In this document: one piece after another, positions 1 through 13,700 of the stretch | How positions within the stretch are numbered: position 1 is the stretch's first letter | Layout of the letters: the number at the start of each line of letters is the position of its first letter | DNA from: Rhabdophis nuchalis | Taxonomy: Eukaryota; Chordata; Lepidosauria; Squamata; Natricidae | Length of the DNA: 64,000 bases | Assembly: GCA_039707465.1 (NCBI GenBank) | Contig: CM077644.1 | Coordinates: forward strand, 204,722,462-204,786,461 | Reading direction: 5' to 3' | The notes under the pieces: generated by a model | Told to the model about the DNA's origin: nothing | Databases searched by the model: none | What the model saw: the letters and a program-made list of their open reading frames with translations, nothing else | Position numbers and translations under genes: made by a program

Positions 1-2480
1 TGCTAATTTTTCTTGTTCTGTCAAGATTAGACAAACCGTTCTGAATAAGCCTACTTTGTTTTCCCAAGGGAGTTTGCTTGAAATAATCCAGTGTTTATTT
101 TTATTCAAATTCTCACAGTACTACAAGGTTTCAGTGACTTCCTGGGATGTTTCTAGTTTTTTTCCACCAGGCCAAAAGGCTATTCTCAGAGGTAGCTCCT
201 TCATGTAAACCTAAAAATGGAACTTTCCCACATTGCAGATTACTGGGGAGTTGAAAGTTCACTCGTCTGTCTCTCAGGAAAGTCAAGGAAAAAACATACA
301 GCACAGGCATTTCCCATTCCACTTTCGGAAGAAAAGTGCAGCTCAGTCCTTAACAAGAGCATACGATGACTGAACAGAATACTGTTGAGGCATCCATTTT
401 AAAGCATCTTCGTTATATGCAACTTGGTTCTCTACAAGCCTTAAATCCAGGATTTTAAAATTTATTTATATTTTTTTAGAAAAGCTGACAATCCATCAAT
501 ATCTTACAGTATGAGTGCTGTAATGTTTGTAACAGATGAAAACTAGTGTTGCCATTTTTAAGACTGAAATACTCAGCATTGTAGCAAGCACAGGTATCCA
601 AAACCTGTATTTGTCATGGAGTATAAATGTTTAGAGGAAAGAGTAACTTTTTAGGAGAATATTTGCAGAAGCAAGACAAGAGGAATTCAAAATGTCCTGC
701 ATTGGAAATATTCTCCAGATCTCTCCCCCTCCACCAATTATTTCTCCCTTCCAAAAGCAGAAAAATCTAGATGGAATAAAAACATCCTACTGAGGCATTT
801 TCATGGGAGAATGTTCTGAGAGAATGCCTTGACTTGGTGTGCTCACCCACCCTCTCCTTCACAATGGCCACAAGGAGGCAACCCAAGACTTTTGCTTCTG
901 TTTTCCATTGGCCACAAATTAACCGCAGATCAGGCTATATGTAAACCTTAAAAGTATGATAAATTTTGTTTACCATGCAAGAAAACAACTCAGGGTTATA
1001 AAGTTAAACTGAACTGATTTTTTTAAAAAATGTGGCTAGTTTTAATAGTGATCAATACAGTTCACGATTTGTCCATGACAGATGTAGGACTAGAATAGGC
1101 TTAGACAAAAACAGAAACATATTGATTTACCAAATATAATGAGGAAAGGGGGCAGTTAAGAAACTGGAGGTTCATTCAAAAACCTTTCACTCTTGCATCC
1201 AAACCAGGTCAATACATGAAGGATTTACCACACTGGCCAAACTTTCAAAACATCTCTAATTAAGATTAACACATTCATAAGATACACAGAAAAAAATGTA
1301 AACAACTAATATACTGTATGGAGTCCAATTTACATTGCACATATGTGCAAAAGCAAATTACTCACATACTTGCCGAATCATGGGTAAAGTAATCTGCTAC
1401 TGCTATTTCTTAGGTTAATGTGGGATTAACAGCTCTATTTCCCCAGTGGGATTGCACAGTGTGCTAGGCTGTAATGAGGTTTTTTTTTAAAAAAAAAATC
1501 TGGGCTAGAATAACATAAAAATAACCATTATAGTTTCTAAATCAGTGTTAATGAATTGATGACATGCATATCAAAGGTGACACGTCATGACACATGGCAT
1601 GTCAGTCTTCACCAGCACCTGACAACAGCTCTTCTCACAAGCACACCCTGATCTTGTATGATTTCCAGAGGCTGTGGAGGCTGCGTGAGAATGGCGTGTG
1701 GTCTCTTGAAATCTCCAGACTTTCTTGAAATCACATGAGAGGGTCATGTTCTCACATAGCCTCTGGAGCATCTTAAAATCACACAAGAACAGGGTGTGCT
1801 TTCCCGCAGTTTTTGAATGCTGGAGAGGCTGTGGAAGAGCATTCTCCAAAGATGTTTCAACACTAAAGGACTTGTGTGACCCACAGAGGCCTCTCAACAG
1901 AAAAAGAACACCATCTAAAGGCAAGCAGCATGAGGCAGACCCTGGGAAGTGCTAGGTCGCAGGGGCAATTGCACCATTTCCCAAGGCTCACACATCTTGG
2001 GAAACATCATGAAGCAACCTTTTTTGAGTGACTGCAGTGGGTCTGCGGTGGAAATTGAGAACCGGTTATAGGGGCAGCCTTGGTGCTGCTGCAAAGTACC
2101 ACTGTTCAGGATAGCCTAGATATTGAGGAGTTGGGGAGGGAGAAGTGGAGACAGAATTGTTTCTCTTTTCCTTGGGAGGGGGTGACACACCAGCAGAATC
2201 AAGTTAGGCCTTTTCCAAATTTTTAATATACCCAGTCCATATAGTTCACCACCATTTTCTAATTCATGCATAATAGCTTAGTATTGTATGGCTTAATCAG
2301 CAAATCATGATCAGCAAATCATGACATCACTGTCATAAAACATAGCAGCCAATGAATTCTTTTCTGTCCCCAAATCAGTGGGATTTACAAGCCATTCCCA
2401 ATGGAGAGTAAACTGAGAGGAAGGAAGGACCACAAAGCCTGGCAATAGACACAGTTTCAGAATATGCTTTGAAGCAGCAT
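1..2480. other. AT-rich non-coding stretch, no gene seen
   Basis: I find no conserved protein, RNA gene or clear transposon terminus here. The open frames are short and of low information. The part from about 1560 to 1960 is somewhat richer in GC and contains repeated short phrases such as 'aaatcacacaagaacagg', which could be an old unclassified repeat, but no terminal repeats or duplications were found. Confidence 0.5.
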
Positions 2481-2483
2481 ATC

Positions 2484-2552
2484 AGTCCCGGGCTGGAAGG
2501 GATTTCAGAGGTCATCTAGTCCAACTCCCTGCTCCAGCAGGAGACCTTATAT
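2484..2552 (-). mobile_element. CR1 LINE 3'-end scrap
   Basis: The stretch reads 'ggtcatctagtccaact' followed by 'ccctgctccagcagg', which is the antisense form of the well-known CR1 3' untranslated region (sense: ttggactagatgacc). Only about 70 bases are recognisable. It is a 5'-truncated, degraded copy on the minus strand. Confidence 0.6.
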
Positions 2553-2699
2553 TATCTCGGTTATTTTGGTGCTTCTAACACAGAGGAAAAATTCTCAGAA
2601 ATCCCCAGGCATTGCCAACCTCTCCCCTCTAGTAAAAAAAAAACACCCCAAAAGCAAAAACGTCATGCAGTATTAAATAGAAGAATAGAAAAGGGGGCT

Positions 2700-2839
2700 G
2701 CTGTGTATTGTTTAATGGACTGCTAAATTGGCCATGCCCACCCAGTCACATGACAACATGGCTACATCCACCAAGCCACACCCACCAAGACATACCCACA
2801 GAACTGGTAGTAAAAAAATTTCAATCCCAACCACTGGTG
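2700..2839. mobile_element. hAT-type MITE fragment
   Basis: The interior ('ccacacccaccaag', 'cacccacagaactggtag') and the right end ('caatcccaaccactg') match the other MITEs at 14851-15123 and 37371-37615, which share the 'cacccacagaac' block before a CCACTG or CCCCTG terminus. The left end is not recognisable, so no target duplication can be tested. Confidence 0.45.
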
Positions 2840-2849
2840 TGCAGTATCA

Positions 2850-4060
2850 CATTCAACGGGAATTATGTCATGCTGAGGTCTGATATGTTTCCAACAGATT
2901 CTATAAAACTGGATTTTATGCTGACCTCTTATTTTGAACAAATATATTTCTTCAAAAACCACTGTCATACCTACAGGAGAAAGTATAACACTGGACTATC
3001 TAACGGATAATCATTAAGCATACTTGTCATATGATTTTTTATTTGTGGAGTCCATTAGTTTTCTTTTTAAAATATCACTGGTACACGTATTGTATTTGTA
3101 TTTATTATTTTCTTTGTATTTACATGTATAACTGTATATTTCATTCTATTATTGCTGCACTTGCTATTTCAAGATGTGCCTGGGGTCACATTTAGACATG
3201 TTTTGGGACTATAAGTGCTGTTGTTATGATCTTAAGATCTAATTAATTGCTGATATTGATTAGTTTAATTAAATATTGATGTTATGGTTTTGAGACTATT
3301 GCTTTCTGAACTTTAAAAAAAATAAAATGGCTGGACTAATTTTCATTAATTCTCAGCTATTTCTTCAGTTTTGTTATATTGATAGACATATTTTTGGATA
3401 CCGCTCTATTAATCCTTTTTAAAAAAAAAATTAGTTGAGTTATTAAATGAAATTGTACTATTCTCCCTCTGGACACTTTGCCTATCTGCTCTATCGTTAT
3501 TTTTCTTTTTCAGGAAAATAACTGCCAATCACATTACACACACAGTAACACGCGGACACAGTACAAATACACAAAGTTAAGTTAAATTTATACATACAAG
3601 GAGAAAGCGTTAAAATGCATACCATGTAGGCAGTAATAGTTTTAAAAGATGCCCTTCTTTTCAGCAGTATAATATTTCCATACCTACTTTCACCAGTACT
3701 GCAGGAATACCATAATAATTATGATCCTTCCTTAACATAGATAAAGCTGTGAGTCAAGGCCTAGTAGATTTTTTACATTACAAGTTTTCTCTTGTTGAGA
3801 AGCTGATTTTATCCCTGAGGTTTTTTAAAATGTACCTACAAGATTATTAGATTTATTTTTTTTAATGATGTGCTTGTGCTGCAATTGAAAAATTATAAAT
3901 TAAAAAATAAATTGAGTTTTAACCATAAACTATCCTTTATAGTTGAAAAGGGCCTTATGAAGATTGACTGGGACATAAATGTTGCTTAGTTATTTTTTGG
4001 GGGAAGGGGAGATTTGATTTTGTTGGACCTGAGGAAATGGGTTGTGAACTCAGCCACTTA
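2850..4060. other. AT-rich non-coding stretch
   Basis: Low-complexity AT-rich DNA with A and T runs. No coding similarity, RNA gene or repeat family was recognised. Confidence 0.5.
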
Positions 4061-4063
4061 TAT

Positions 4064-4172
4064 AGACCCAGATTGTTGGGGGCAATATGCTGACTCTGTA
4101 AACTGCTTAGAAAGGGCTGTAAAGCACTATGAAGTAGTATAAAAGTCTAAGTGCTATTGCTATTGCTATATA
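4064..4172 (+). mobile_element. 3' part of a tRNA-derived squamate SINE
   Basis: The block 'agacccagattgttggggg', then 'caatatgctgactctgtaaa', then 'gggctgtaaagcactatg' and a terminal 'gctattgctattgctat' is the 3' half of the SINE also seen at 29840-30050. The tRNA-like head is missing. The hAT element at 4184 inserted just beyond its tail. Confidence 0.6.
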
Positions 4173-4183
4173 TTAGATACAAT

Positions 4184-4429
4184 CAGGGGTGGGTTGCTGC
4201 CGGCATTACCGCCAGTTTAGTGCATGCACAAATTTGTGCGTGTGCGTGCCTGACATGCGTGTGTGCATTTGGCCATAAATAGGTTTGCGCATGTGCATAA
4301 CATTCAAAAATAAAAAAAAACCATGTTGTGTCAACTGGGGAACTGATTTGGAGGTGTGACAGGCCTGGGTCACACCTCTGGCTGACAAACCACTACCAGT
4401 TTGGCTGAACCAATCCGAACCCGCCTCTG
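4184..4429. mobile_element. hAT-type MITE with perfect 8-bp TSD
   Basis: Terminal inverted repeats begin 'caggggtgggttgc' and end 'gaacccgcctctg'. The 8-base flank 'gatacaat' is present at both 4176-4183 and 4430-4437. Eight-base target duplications and CAG...CTG ends are typical of hAT elements. The interior has no transposase frame and contains alternating purine-pyrimidine 'tgtgcgtgtgcgtg', so it is non-autonomous. Confidence 0.8.
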
Positions 4430-4604
4430 GATACAATGCTTATCCTGATTGCTAAGGTCTTCTCTGATGCAACATGTCCATGGGAGTTAATTCTTCTTTG
4501 AGAAAGGGGATTGTCCCTCTTCCCTTTAAAGAGGTGGAAGTTCGCTTCCTCTTCAAGAAGGTGTTGCTAGGCCCAACTGTGCAGGACAATTTTGATCTAG
4601 ACTT

Positions 4605-4790
4605 AGACTTGGAAGACTTAGAATAACTTTATTGTCATTTTGAATGTACACTAATCGACATGCATTAAAATGAGATTTTGTTGCCTTCAGCTCTCAAAGG
4701 GTCACCACCTCCAATATACATTACATAAACATGACTAAATAAATACAAAATTACACATATACCCACATATATTATATGACACTTTTATTA
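4605..4790 (-). mobile_element. LINE 3' end, family uncertain
   Basis: About 180 bases recur in the same orientation at 43308-43492 at high similarity, for example 'tgtcattttgaatgtacact' and 'agggtcaccacct'. Read on the minus strand it ends in 'aatgacaataaagttattc', with a polyadenylation-like AATAAA near the end, which suggests a LINE 3' untranslated region inserted on the minus strand. I do not know the family. Confidence 0.5.
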
Positions 4791-5941
4791 TTTTGTCAAA
4801 TCAAGCAATGGACATACCCTAATACTCCTCCTATTTTCCCTGCAACAATAACTCTATGAATTGAGTTGGGCTAAGAGAGAGCAACTGGTTAAGGTCACCG
4901 AGCTGGCTTTCATGCCTAAAACAGGAGTAGATCTAGAACTAGAACCATTAGACCAAATTGGCTCGTCATAACACCCAAATGTTACAATTTATTAAAATAG
5001 TGCTGTTCTACTGTGCATCAGGCCTGATACAAGATTACAAACTTGAACTATTTTTTAGGATTACTGCTGGCCAAATAGGTATATTTCTTTTGGAGATTAC
5101 AAACTGGGTGATTTTGGTTAGCAGGCTACATCTAGCCTAGGGATTGCCAATATCTGGTCTAAGGCAAAGCTAAAGATGTGAAAGTTTAACTATGTAACTC
5201 AACAAAATGCCATACATTCCATACAAATTGGAAGCTCACTTCTAATCCCATCAACATTTTACTGTTTGTTAGGTAAAATAATTATTTCCAGCTGTAATAA
5301 CATTTCCAGAATGTTCAGCTTTTCTTAATAAAATGGCTCTCCTTGTTATCTGGTTTTCTTATCTGGTTTTACTTAACTTATCTCGCTGTCCTTTCTTATC
5401 TAAAACTTATTTCCTTTTATGATCTTAAAATCCTGACAGCAAAACAGAGCCCTAGAATTTCCTGCTCTACAGTTCCAAATTCTTATGTTTCTACTTTTCT
5501 ATTATTCTCCATCCCTCTTTTCTGCAATCCAACGATCATTGCTTTAAAAATGGGTATATGATCTTCCTCAGAGTTATGTTCCATTTTTGCCATGCACAAC
5601 AGTGTGCTAGTGTAGTGTATATGTGTTTTGAATTTGTGCTAATTGATTCAAGGAAAATTATTATCTTTGTGATTATTTCATTCTATTATATTTTTTATTC
5701 TACCTTAAGCTTTGACTTTCAGATTCCACACCCTGTAGTTCTGTGAAATTAGTTCTGTGTTTTGTGCTATTCAGCCATTAACACCTATGTTTTGTACTAC
5801 CTTAATTCTTTGATCCTGCCCATCTGAATTCTTCTGTCTCCTTCTCTCCTTCTATGATATACTGTATATCAAAATATCATTTACATGATATTCCTCCTCA
5901 TTCTCTGTAAAATTGATTTTTTAAAATCATAAATTGTTCTT
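4791..5941. other. AT-rich non-coding stretch
   Basis: No coding similarity or repeat terminus was recognised. Open frames here are short, compositionally biased to F, I, L and Y, and begin at arbitrary positions. Confidence 0.5.
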
Positions 5942-5949
5942 CTTTAGAG

Positions 5950-6263
5950 CAGGGGTCCCCAACCCCCGGGCCGCGGACCGGTGCTGGTCAGTGGCTTGAT
6001 AGGAACCAGGCTGCAGGGCCGGAGAAGAGGAGGAGGGAGGAGGGGGCAGCCCCCTGGGCAGAGCGTGTGCCAGGGGCAGGAGAGTGCAGGCGCGCCCGCT
6101 CACACCGTTGGGGGCCCTAGAGGGGCGAGTGAGCTGACTCCCCCCGCGTGCACATGCGCCGCCTGTTCCCCCTCCCTCCCTCTGCTCCTCTATGCCAGCC
6201 AGTCCACGGAATTTTCTTTAAAATGAAACCGGTCCCTGGTGCAAAAAAGGTTGGGGACCCCTG
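5950..6263. mobile_element. CpG-rich hAT MITE with perfect 8-bp TSD
   Basis: Perfect 15-base terminal inverted repeats 'caggggtccccaacc' and 'ggttggggacccctg' are flanked by 'ctttagag' at 5942-5949 and 6264-6271. The interior is GC-rich ('cccgggccgcggaccggt') in otherwise AT-rich surroundings, and has no transposase frame. The open frame across it is fortuitous. Confidence 0.85.
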
Positions 6264-6360
6264 CTTTAGAGAACTATTTTAAAGGGAAACAGGGCTGTTT
6301 TTGGCCATGTACTTCAAAGATGCTAGGGCCAGGAAAGGACCCTATGGAGTTTACCCACTT

Positions 6361-6426
6361 TTGTCGTCATCATCTTCATCTTCATCATCATCACCACCAC
6401 TACCACCACCACCACCACCACCACAA
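6361..6426 (+). repeat. (TCA)n to (CAC)n trinucleotide microsatellite
   Basis: A tract of TCA/TCT repeats passes into CAC repeats. The histidine-rich and proline-rich open frames reading through it are by-products of the microsatellite. Confidence 0.9.
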
Positions 6427-6823
6427 TTAACATCTCGACCATCACAATCATCAATTTATGGAGAAGAAAATTGTCAGGCTCTGAAAGCCCCAACTGTCTT
6501 AGAAGTCATTGTTAAGGGGAAGAACAGGGTGAGCATTTCGTTCTTCCAGGAAAATTGGTGGTGCCCACGAAGCAATAGCATGAAACCCATAATTGGAGGC
6601 TACAGCAAAGGAGGAAGAGTTTGGGCATAAGGACAAGGTTGAAAGGATCAAGATTTCTCCTCCAACCCACCAATGTATGTCTTCTCTCTGGCTCCTCTCT
6701 ATAGGCAATGATTGCAGTCAGTTTTAAAAAACAAACAAACCCTCAATCAAAACAGTGAGAACATTACATATCATTCTGGCCACATGACCATGGAGACGTC
6801 TTTGGACAGTGCTGGGTCGCCAG

Positions 6824-6900
6824 CAGGGGTGGGTTTCTGGGGGATCGGCCAGGATCGCGCGAGCCTGTTCGTGAAATTTAGAGATCCTGGCCGATCCCGT
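6824..6900. mobile_element. possible left end of a hAT MITE
   Basis: 'caggggtgggtttctgg' is the same terminus as in the MITEs at 4184 and 44264. It is followed by an internal pair 'gggatcggccaggatc' and 'gatcctggccgatccc', which forms a 16-base inverted repeat around 6840-6899. I could not find a matching right end before the CpG island, so the extent of the element is open. Confidence 0.4.
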
Positions 6901-6954
6901 TGGACGATGGACCCGGAAGTTACGTCCGGAACACGTGGCTCGCTCCGTCAAGAG

Positions 6955-7200
6955 CTCCATTTGAAGCTCTTTCTCTGTTGGGGCGCCTGCCTTCCGCCGC
7001 CTCTAGCCTGCCAGGCTTCAAAACTAAAGGGCGGGGGCCGGGCCTTGAAGCTCTTTCGTTGTTAGCATGGCTAGGGTGGGCAGCGGAAGGCATGCTATGT
7101 GCGCGAAGGCCCCCCCGCCCTCCCCAGCCACGCCAACAGGGAAAGAGTTTCAAGGCCCGGCCTGGGCCCTTTAGTTTTGAAGCTGCCAGGGCCGGGCTGG
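6955..7200. repeat. GC-rich imperfect long inverted repeat
   Basis: The segment near 7015-7050 (beginning 'cttcaaaactaaagggc' and ending 'ggccgggccttgaag') is mirrored near 7147-7186 (beginning 'tttcaaggcccggcc' and ending 'ccctttagttttgaag'). Similarity continues inward through 'ctctttc' and 'tggctagg'. Arms are about 70-85 bases around a centre near 7100. A direct copy of 'ttgaagctcttt' also lies near 6960. Function unknown. Confidence 0.6.
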
Positions 7201-7210
7201 GCCTTTCGCG

Positions 7211-9445
<2,235 letters not shown>

Positions 9446-9446
9446 G

Positions 9447-9535
9447 AACAGAGTTTCTCAATCTGGGCAAATTGAAAATGGATGGACTTCAACTCCCAGA
9501 ATTCCCCTGTGAGCCACCAAGCTTAAAGTTGGATT
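9447..9535. mobile_element. degraded hAT MITE fragment
   Basis: 'ggacttcaactcccagaatt' is the core shared with the MITEs at 18780, 21981, 24979 and 27599. Only the left half is recognisable ('gagtttctcaatctgggc'). Confidence 0.5.
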
Positions 9536-9593
9536 TGGGTGTATTATGTTCTGCAGCAGTTGTACACATTAATAATGATCAAGTACTACTAAT

Positions 9594-9598
9594 GTTTC
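9594..9598. repeat. 5-bp target-site duplication, left copy
   Basis: The bases 'gtttc' directly before the LTR are repeated at 14613-14617 directly after the other LTR. This is the footprint of a Ty3/gypsy integrase. Confidence 0.9.
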
Positions 9599-9886
9599 TG
9601 TTAGATCAGACAAAGGATTCCGACTCAGGCATGGTCAAAACAACAGGAACGTTTATTCACACTCTTACAACAGCACAAGAATTCAACTGACAAGGTTTCT
9701 TCTCTGGCAACCTCTTATATAGAGTTACCAGGCAGGAAACTCCTAGCAAGCAATTGCAACATGTAACTCCTTTCCAGACAGATTCCAGACAGCTCGTCTC
9801 AGTCAATTAACACAGCTGCCTGATCTGTTCCGGAATGCGGTGACTCAAAGGTTACCAGACTTGCTGTCTGGGCTGAGGACTCAACA
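9599..9886 (-). repeat. 3' LTR of the gypsy element
   Basis: This LTR is 288 bases, TG...CA, and 287 of 288 identical to the copy at 14325-14612. It carries the same TATA-like and AATAAA motifs on the minus strand; the polyadenylation motif corresponds to 'tttatt' at 9652-9657. The end of the pol-derived frame runs into it. Confidence 0.95.
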
Positions 9887-10152
9887 CTCCTTCCCCCATA
9901 GTCAGTGCGCATGTGTCTAGGTTCTCTCTCCAACACAGTACATGCGCACGCGTAGTCGTTCAGATAGGCGGGGCGGTGTCGGGTCCGCCCTGACCGCCTT
10001 AGTTCTTGAGGACTCTCCTCTCTGTGGGACACGGAGCCTTCGCCTACGTCACCGCGGCCTGCCCTCGGAGGTGGAGTCGCCGTAGGCGGCAATGGCGACC
10101 CTAGCAAGTCCGGGCGAGGGGGCGTGGCGACCGGGCTTGGGGTAGTTGACAT
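9799..10152 (-). pseudogene. C-terminal tail of gypsy pol
   Basis: An open frame of 117 codons contains 'LRRSGRTRHRPAYLNDY', the basic motif commonly found at the extreme C-terminus of Ty3/gypsy integrases. It stops inside the 3' LTR. It is separated from the upstream integrase frame by the 46-bp tandem duplication at 10173-10261. It is part of the same former polyprotein, not a separate gene. Confidence 0.65.
9887..9900 (-). other. polypurine tract of the gypsy element
   Basis: On the minus strand the bases just before the 3' LTR read 'tatgggggaaggag', an uninterrupted purine run after the initial 'tat'. Such tracts prime plus-strand DNA synthesis during reverse transcription, and the position abutting the LTR is as expected. 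Confidence 0.8.
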
Positions 10153-10172
10153 TTGCTGGCGAGTATTATTCT

Positions 10173-10261
10173 GGGCGAGGCCCCCAGCTGAGAGTCAGAT
10201 TGGGTTGTGAGGTCCGATGGGCGAGGCCCCCAGCTGAGAGTCAGATTGGGTTGTGAGGTCC
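10173..10261. repeat. 46-bp period tandem duplication in pol
   Basis: Forty-three bases starting 'gggcgaggcccccagctgag' at 10173 recur at 10219 with a period of 46. Forty-six is not a multiple of three, so the duplication shifts the frame of the integrase C-terminal region and adds to the inactivation of this copy. Confidence 0.9.
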
Positions 10262-10722
10262 TGGCGGTCTCCCCGTGCTGTTCCCGCTGATACGAGGTCT
10301 GGACCGGCTAGGGACTCCGGGGTTCCAAGCAACTGCTCGGCTTGAGCAGAGAACAACGGCCCAACGGGGGCCAACGGGCAGGAACGGCCTGGCGTGGTGA
10401 CTGCTGTTTCGGGCAGGCGGCGCCTCAGTTGATCCAGGTGGCGCCGCCACTCGGATCCATCCTGAAGGCCGACTCTGTAAGAACAGGGTCCGGTTACGTC
10501 CAAAATGGTTGCGGCAACCCATCGCGGCTCCCCTGAAAAGTTCCTTGCCCAAACCAGGTCCCCAATTTCAAATAAACGAGGAGTGGGAATCTGCAGGTTG
10601 CCCCTCTGCAACCCGTCGTAATCGGGGTGCAGTCTGTCCAGAGTGGTCCGCAAGCGTCGGCCCATCAAGAGCTCCGCGGGGCTTTTCCCTGTGGCCGGGC
10701 AAGGTGTGACATGCTGTCCCAA
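10195..10722 (-). pseudogene. gypsy integrase C-terminal domain, separate frame
   Basis: The frame contains 'GKSPAELLMGRRLRTTLD' near its start, a standard segment after the integrase catalytic core in Ty3/gypsy elements. Next come 'GDLVWARNFSGEPRW' and 'TGPCSYRVGLQDG', which fit the C-terminal chromatin/DNA-contacting barrel. It is out of frame with the main gag-pol frame, owing to single-base indels near 10735 and 10848, and ends in the 46-bp duplication. Confidence 0.75.
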
Positions 10723-13700
10723 AAGGTACGCAGGAGGAAGTACGCAGCCACCCTTGCCTGCCAGTCCCCTTTATCCAAACGGGCCAAGGCTTCCTTGGCT
10801 GAGCGCACGGCTCGTTCCGCGCGTCCATTAGACGCCGGGTGATAAGGGCGACCGGCGCGTGGCGGATCCCTTGGGTGGCCAGAAAGTCCAAGAAGGTGGA
10901 GGATTGAAATTGGGGTCCGTTGTCGGACACAACGACGTCCGGCAACCCGTGGGTTGCGAACAGACGGCGCAAGGCACGCACCGTGCTCTCCGCTGTGGTG
11001 GAAGCCATGAGAATCACCTCCACCCAGCGTGAGAACGCATCCACCACCACGAGGAAATTCTGGCCATGGAAGGGACCCACGAAATCCAAGTGGAGCCTGG
11101 ACCATGGGCACCTGGGGGCGTCCCACTCCCTCGGCGGGGAGACCGGCGGGGCCGGCCGGGACGATTGGCAGGAGGAGCAGGCGGCCACCCATTCCGCCAC
11201 TTCAGCGTCCATGCCGGGCCACCAGACATAGCTCCGGGCCAATGCCTTCATACGGACGATGCCTGGGTGGTTGGCATGGAGCGACTGAAGAACCATGTGC
11301 CGGAGAGGGGAAGGGACGATGACCCGATCTCCCCAACACAAGCACCCGCAATGGAGCGAGAGCTCCAGCTGGCATGACTTGTAAGGCCGAAAATTTTCAG
11401 CCACGCTGCCCGAAGGCCAGCCCCTCAGCACCCATCGGCAGACCTGGGCGAGGACGGAGTCTGCGCGGGTGTGAGCGGCAACGGCGGAAGAGGACAGGGG
11501 CAAGTCCGACTCCGCGACCATCAGGACAGAGAGAGCAGGCACAGGGGCCGGATCCGGCCCCGGGAGAGGGCAGCGGCTTAGGGCATCAGCATGCCCTATC
11601 TGCTTGCCAGGACGGTATAGCAGCGTATAGTCATACGCTGCCAGGAATTCCGTCCAGCGGGTCATCCTGGGCGACAGGATGGGGGGGGTCGGACGGTCAC
11701 CGGCCAATAGCCCAAGGAGCGGCTTATGGTCCGTGACAACAGAAAAGGTCCGCCCATAGAGGTAATTGTGGAACTTCTTAATCCCGGACACTACAGCCAA
11801 AGCCTCCTTGTCGATTTGGCTGTAGTTTCTCTCCGTTTGAGACATTGTCCGGGAGTAAAAAGCAATGGGGGCTTCCGAGCCGTCTGGAAAGACGTGGCTA
11901 AGGACAGCCCCCAGGCCAAAAGGGGAGGCATCGCATGCAAGCGTCAGAGGAAGCCTGTCATGGTACTGGACTAGTACCGCATCTGACGTGAGCATGGCTT
12001 TGACAGCCGCGAACGCGTGTGCTTCGCGGCTGCCCCAGTGCCAGGCCGTGGATCGGTCGAGCAACCGATGCAGCGGCTCGGCTAGCGATGCCTTATGGGG
12101 AATAAACGGCGCGTAGAAATTCAAAAGGCCGAGGAATGCCTGCAGCTCCGTTTTGGAGGCAGGAGTGGGGGCCTTTTGGATGGCCTCGACCTTGGAGGGG
12201 GTTGGGTGAATTCCTTGGGCGTCAATCATGAAACCCAGGAATTCCACCCTAGGCGCAGCAAACGTACATTTGCTGCGTTTCAACTTTAAACCCGCGCCCC
12301 TGAAAACTCTGAGGACCTTCCGTAACGTTTTGGCGAGTTCTGATATGCTGGAAGCAGCAATCAGGACGTCATCAAAATACGGTACAACGCCAGGGAGCCC
12401 ATGGAGCAGTCGCTCCATGAGGCTCTGGAAGATCCCCGGGGCTACGGACACGCCGAATTGGAGACGGCGACAGCGGAAAGCCCCACGGTGGGTCACGATG
12501 GTCTGCGCTTCCGCAGCCTCGTCATCCACCGGGAGCTGTTGGTAGGCCTGCGCCATATCCAGTTTCGCGAACACTCGACCTCGTCCCAATGAGTGGAGTA
12601 GGTCTTGCACCACCGGAACCGGGTATGGGTTCGCCTGAAGCCCGAGGTTGATCGTCGACTTATAGTCGGCGCAGATCCTCACGGACCCGTCAGGCTTAAT
12701 GGGGACCACAATGGGGGTCTCCCATTTCGCCTGATCGACGGGTTCGAGCACGCCCTGCGCCACCAATCGATCCAATTCCGCTTCAACCTTGGGCTTCAGC
12801 GCGAACGGCAGCCTGCGGGCCTTCAAGCGGACTGGAGCAACCTGGGGGTCCAAATTTAGGGAAACTGGAGTGCCTTTGTACGTTCCTAAGCTGCCATCAA
12901 AGACGTCGTTGAACTCTCTGATTACTTCGTCTACCGGAGAACTGGCTGGCACGCTGTGTACTCCTTGGACTGACAGTCCCAAGGCTGGAAACCAGTCCAA
13001 TCCGATCAAGGCAGCTAGGGGTTTGGCCACTACCAGGATGGGAAGGGATCCGTGGAAGGGGCCGTAGTCTACTCTCACTCTGTGCAGACCTAGAATGGGA
13101 ATTTGTGAGCCCTGGTAATCTTTCAGGATCGTCGCCGTGGGGCCGAGATCCCGCTTCCTGAGCTTGGGGCAAAGCTTAACTAAATGCGCCCAGGACATGA
13201 GTGATCTAGAGGACCCTGAATCTATTTCCATTTTTACCCCCACCCCCTCTAAGCAAACCACTGTTGACAGTCTCCTACTCTCTGCCTGGTCGTAGCTTAG
13301 AGCTGGGGGCATCTCCGCCAGCGCGAAGCAGTCGGTCGGCTGTGGCTGGTAGCGTCCTGAACGCTTCTGCGACCCTCGTTGTCCTGGTGGAACGGTTCTG
13401 GAGGCGGCAGCTGGCGTTGTCGCTGGAGCGGCAGCACGGCACACAGCTGCTAGGTGTCCTTTCCTGCCACATCTGCGGCACACCGATGCCTTGAATGGGC
13501 ACTCTGGTCTCTGGTGGGCCCCTCCGCAGCCTAGGCAGTTCCCGGACTTCTGCTGCGGTGTGAATGCGCGATTCGGCACGCGCCCGGTCACCCTCATGCA
13601 GTCCCCACGGTCTTCCTCCTCCAGCTCATCCAGCGGCGCTATTTCGTCTACCAGACACGCTCGCGGAGTGGGGAAAAGAGGAGGGCGCGCGCGGCCCATG

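Noticed and set aside
6239..6430. Histidine-rich frame
   Set aside because: It is a translation of the TCA/CAC microsatellite following a MITE end.
9799..10152. Possible env or accessory gene of the gypsy element
   Set aside because: No signal peptide, membrane segment or cysteine pattern; the basic RRSGRTRHRPAYL motif fits the pol C-terminus instead.
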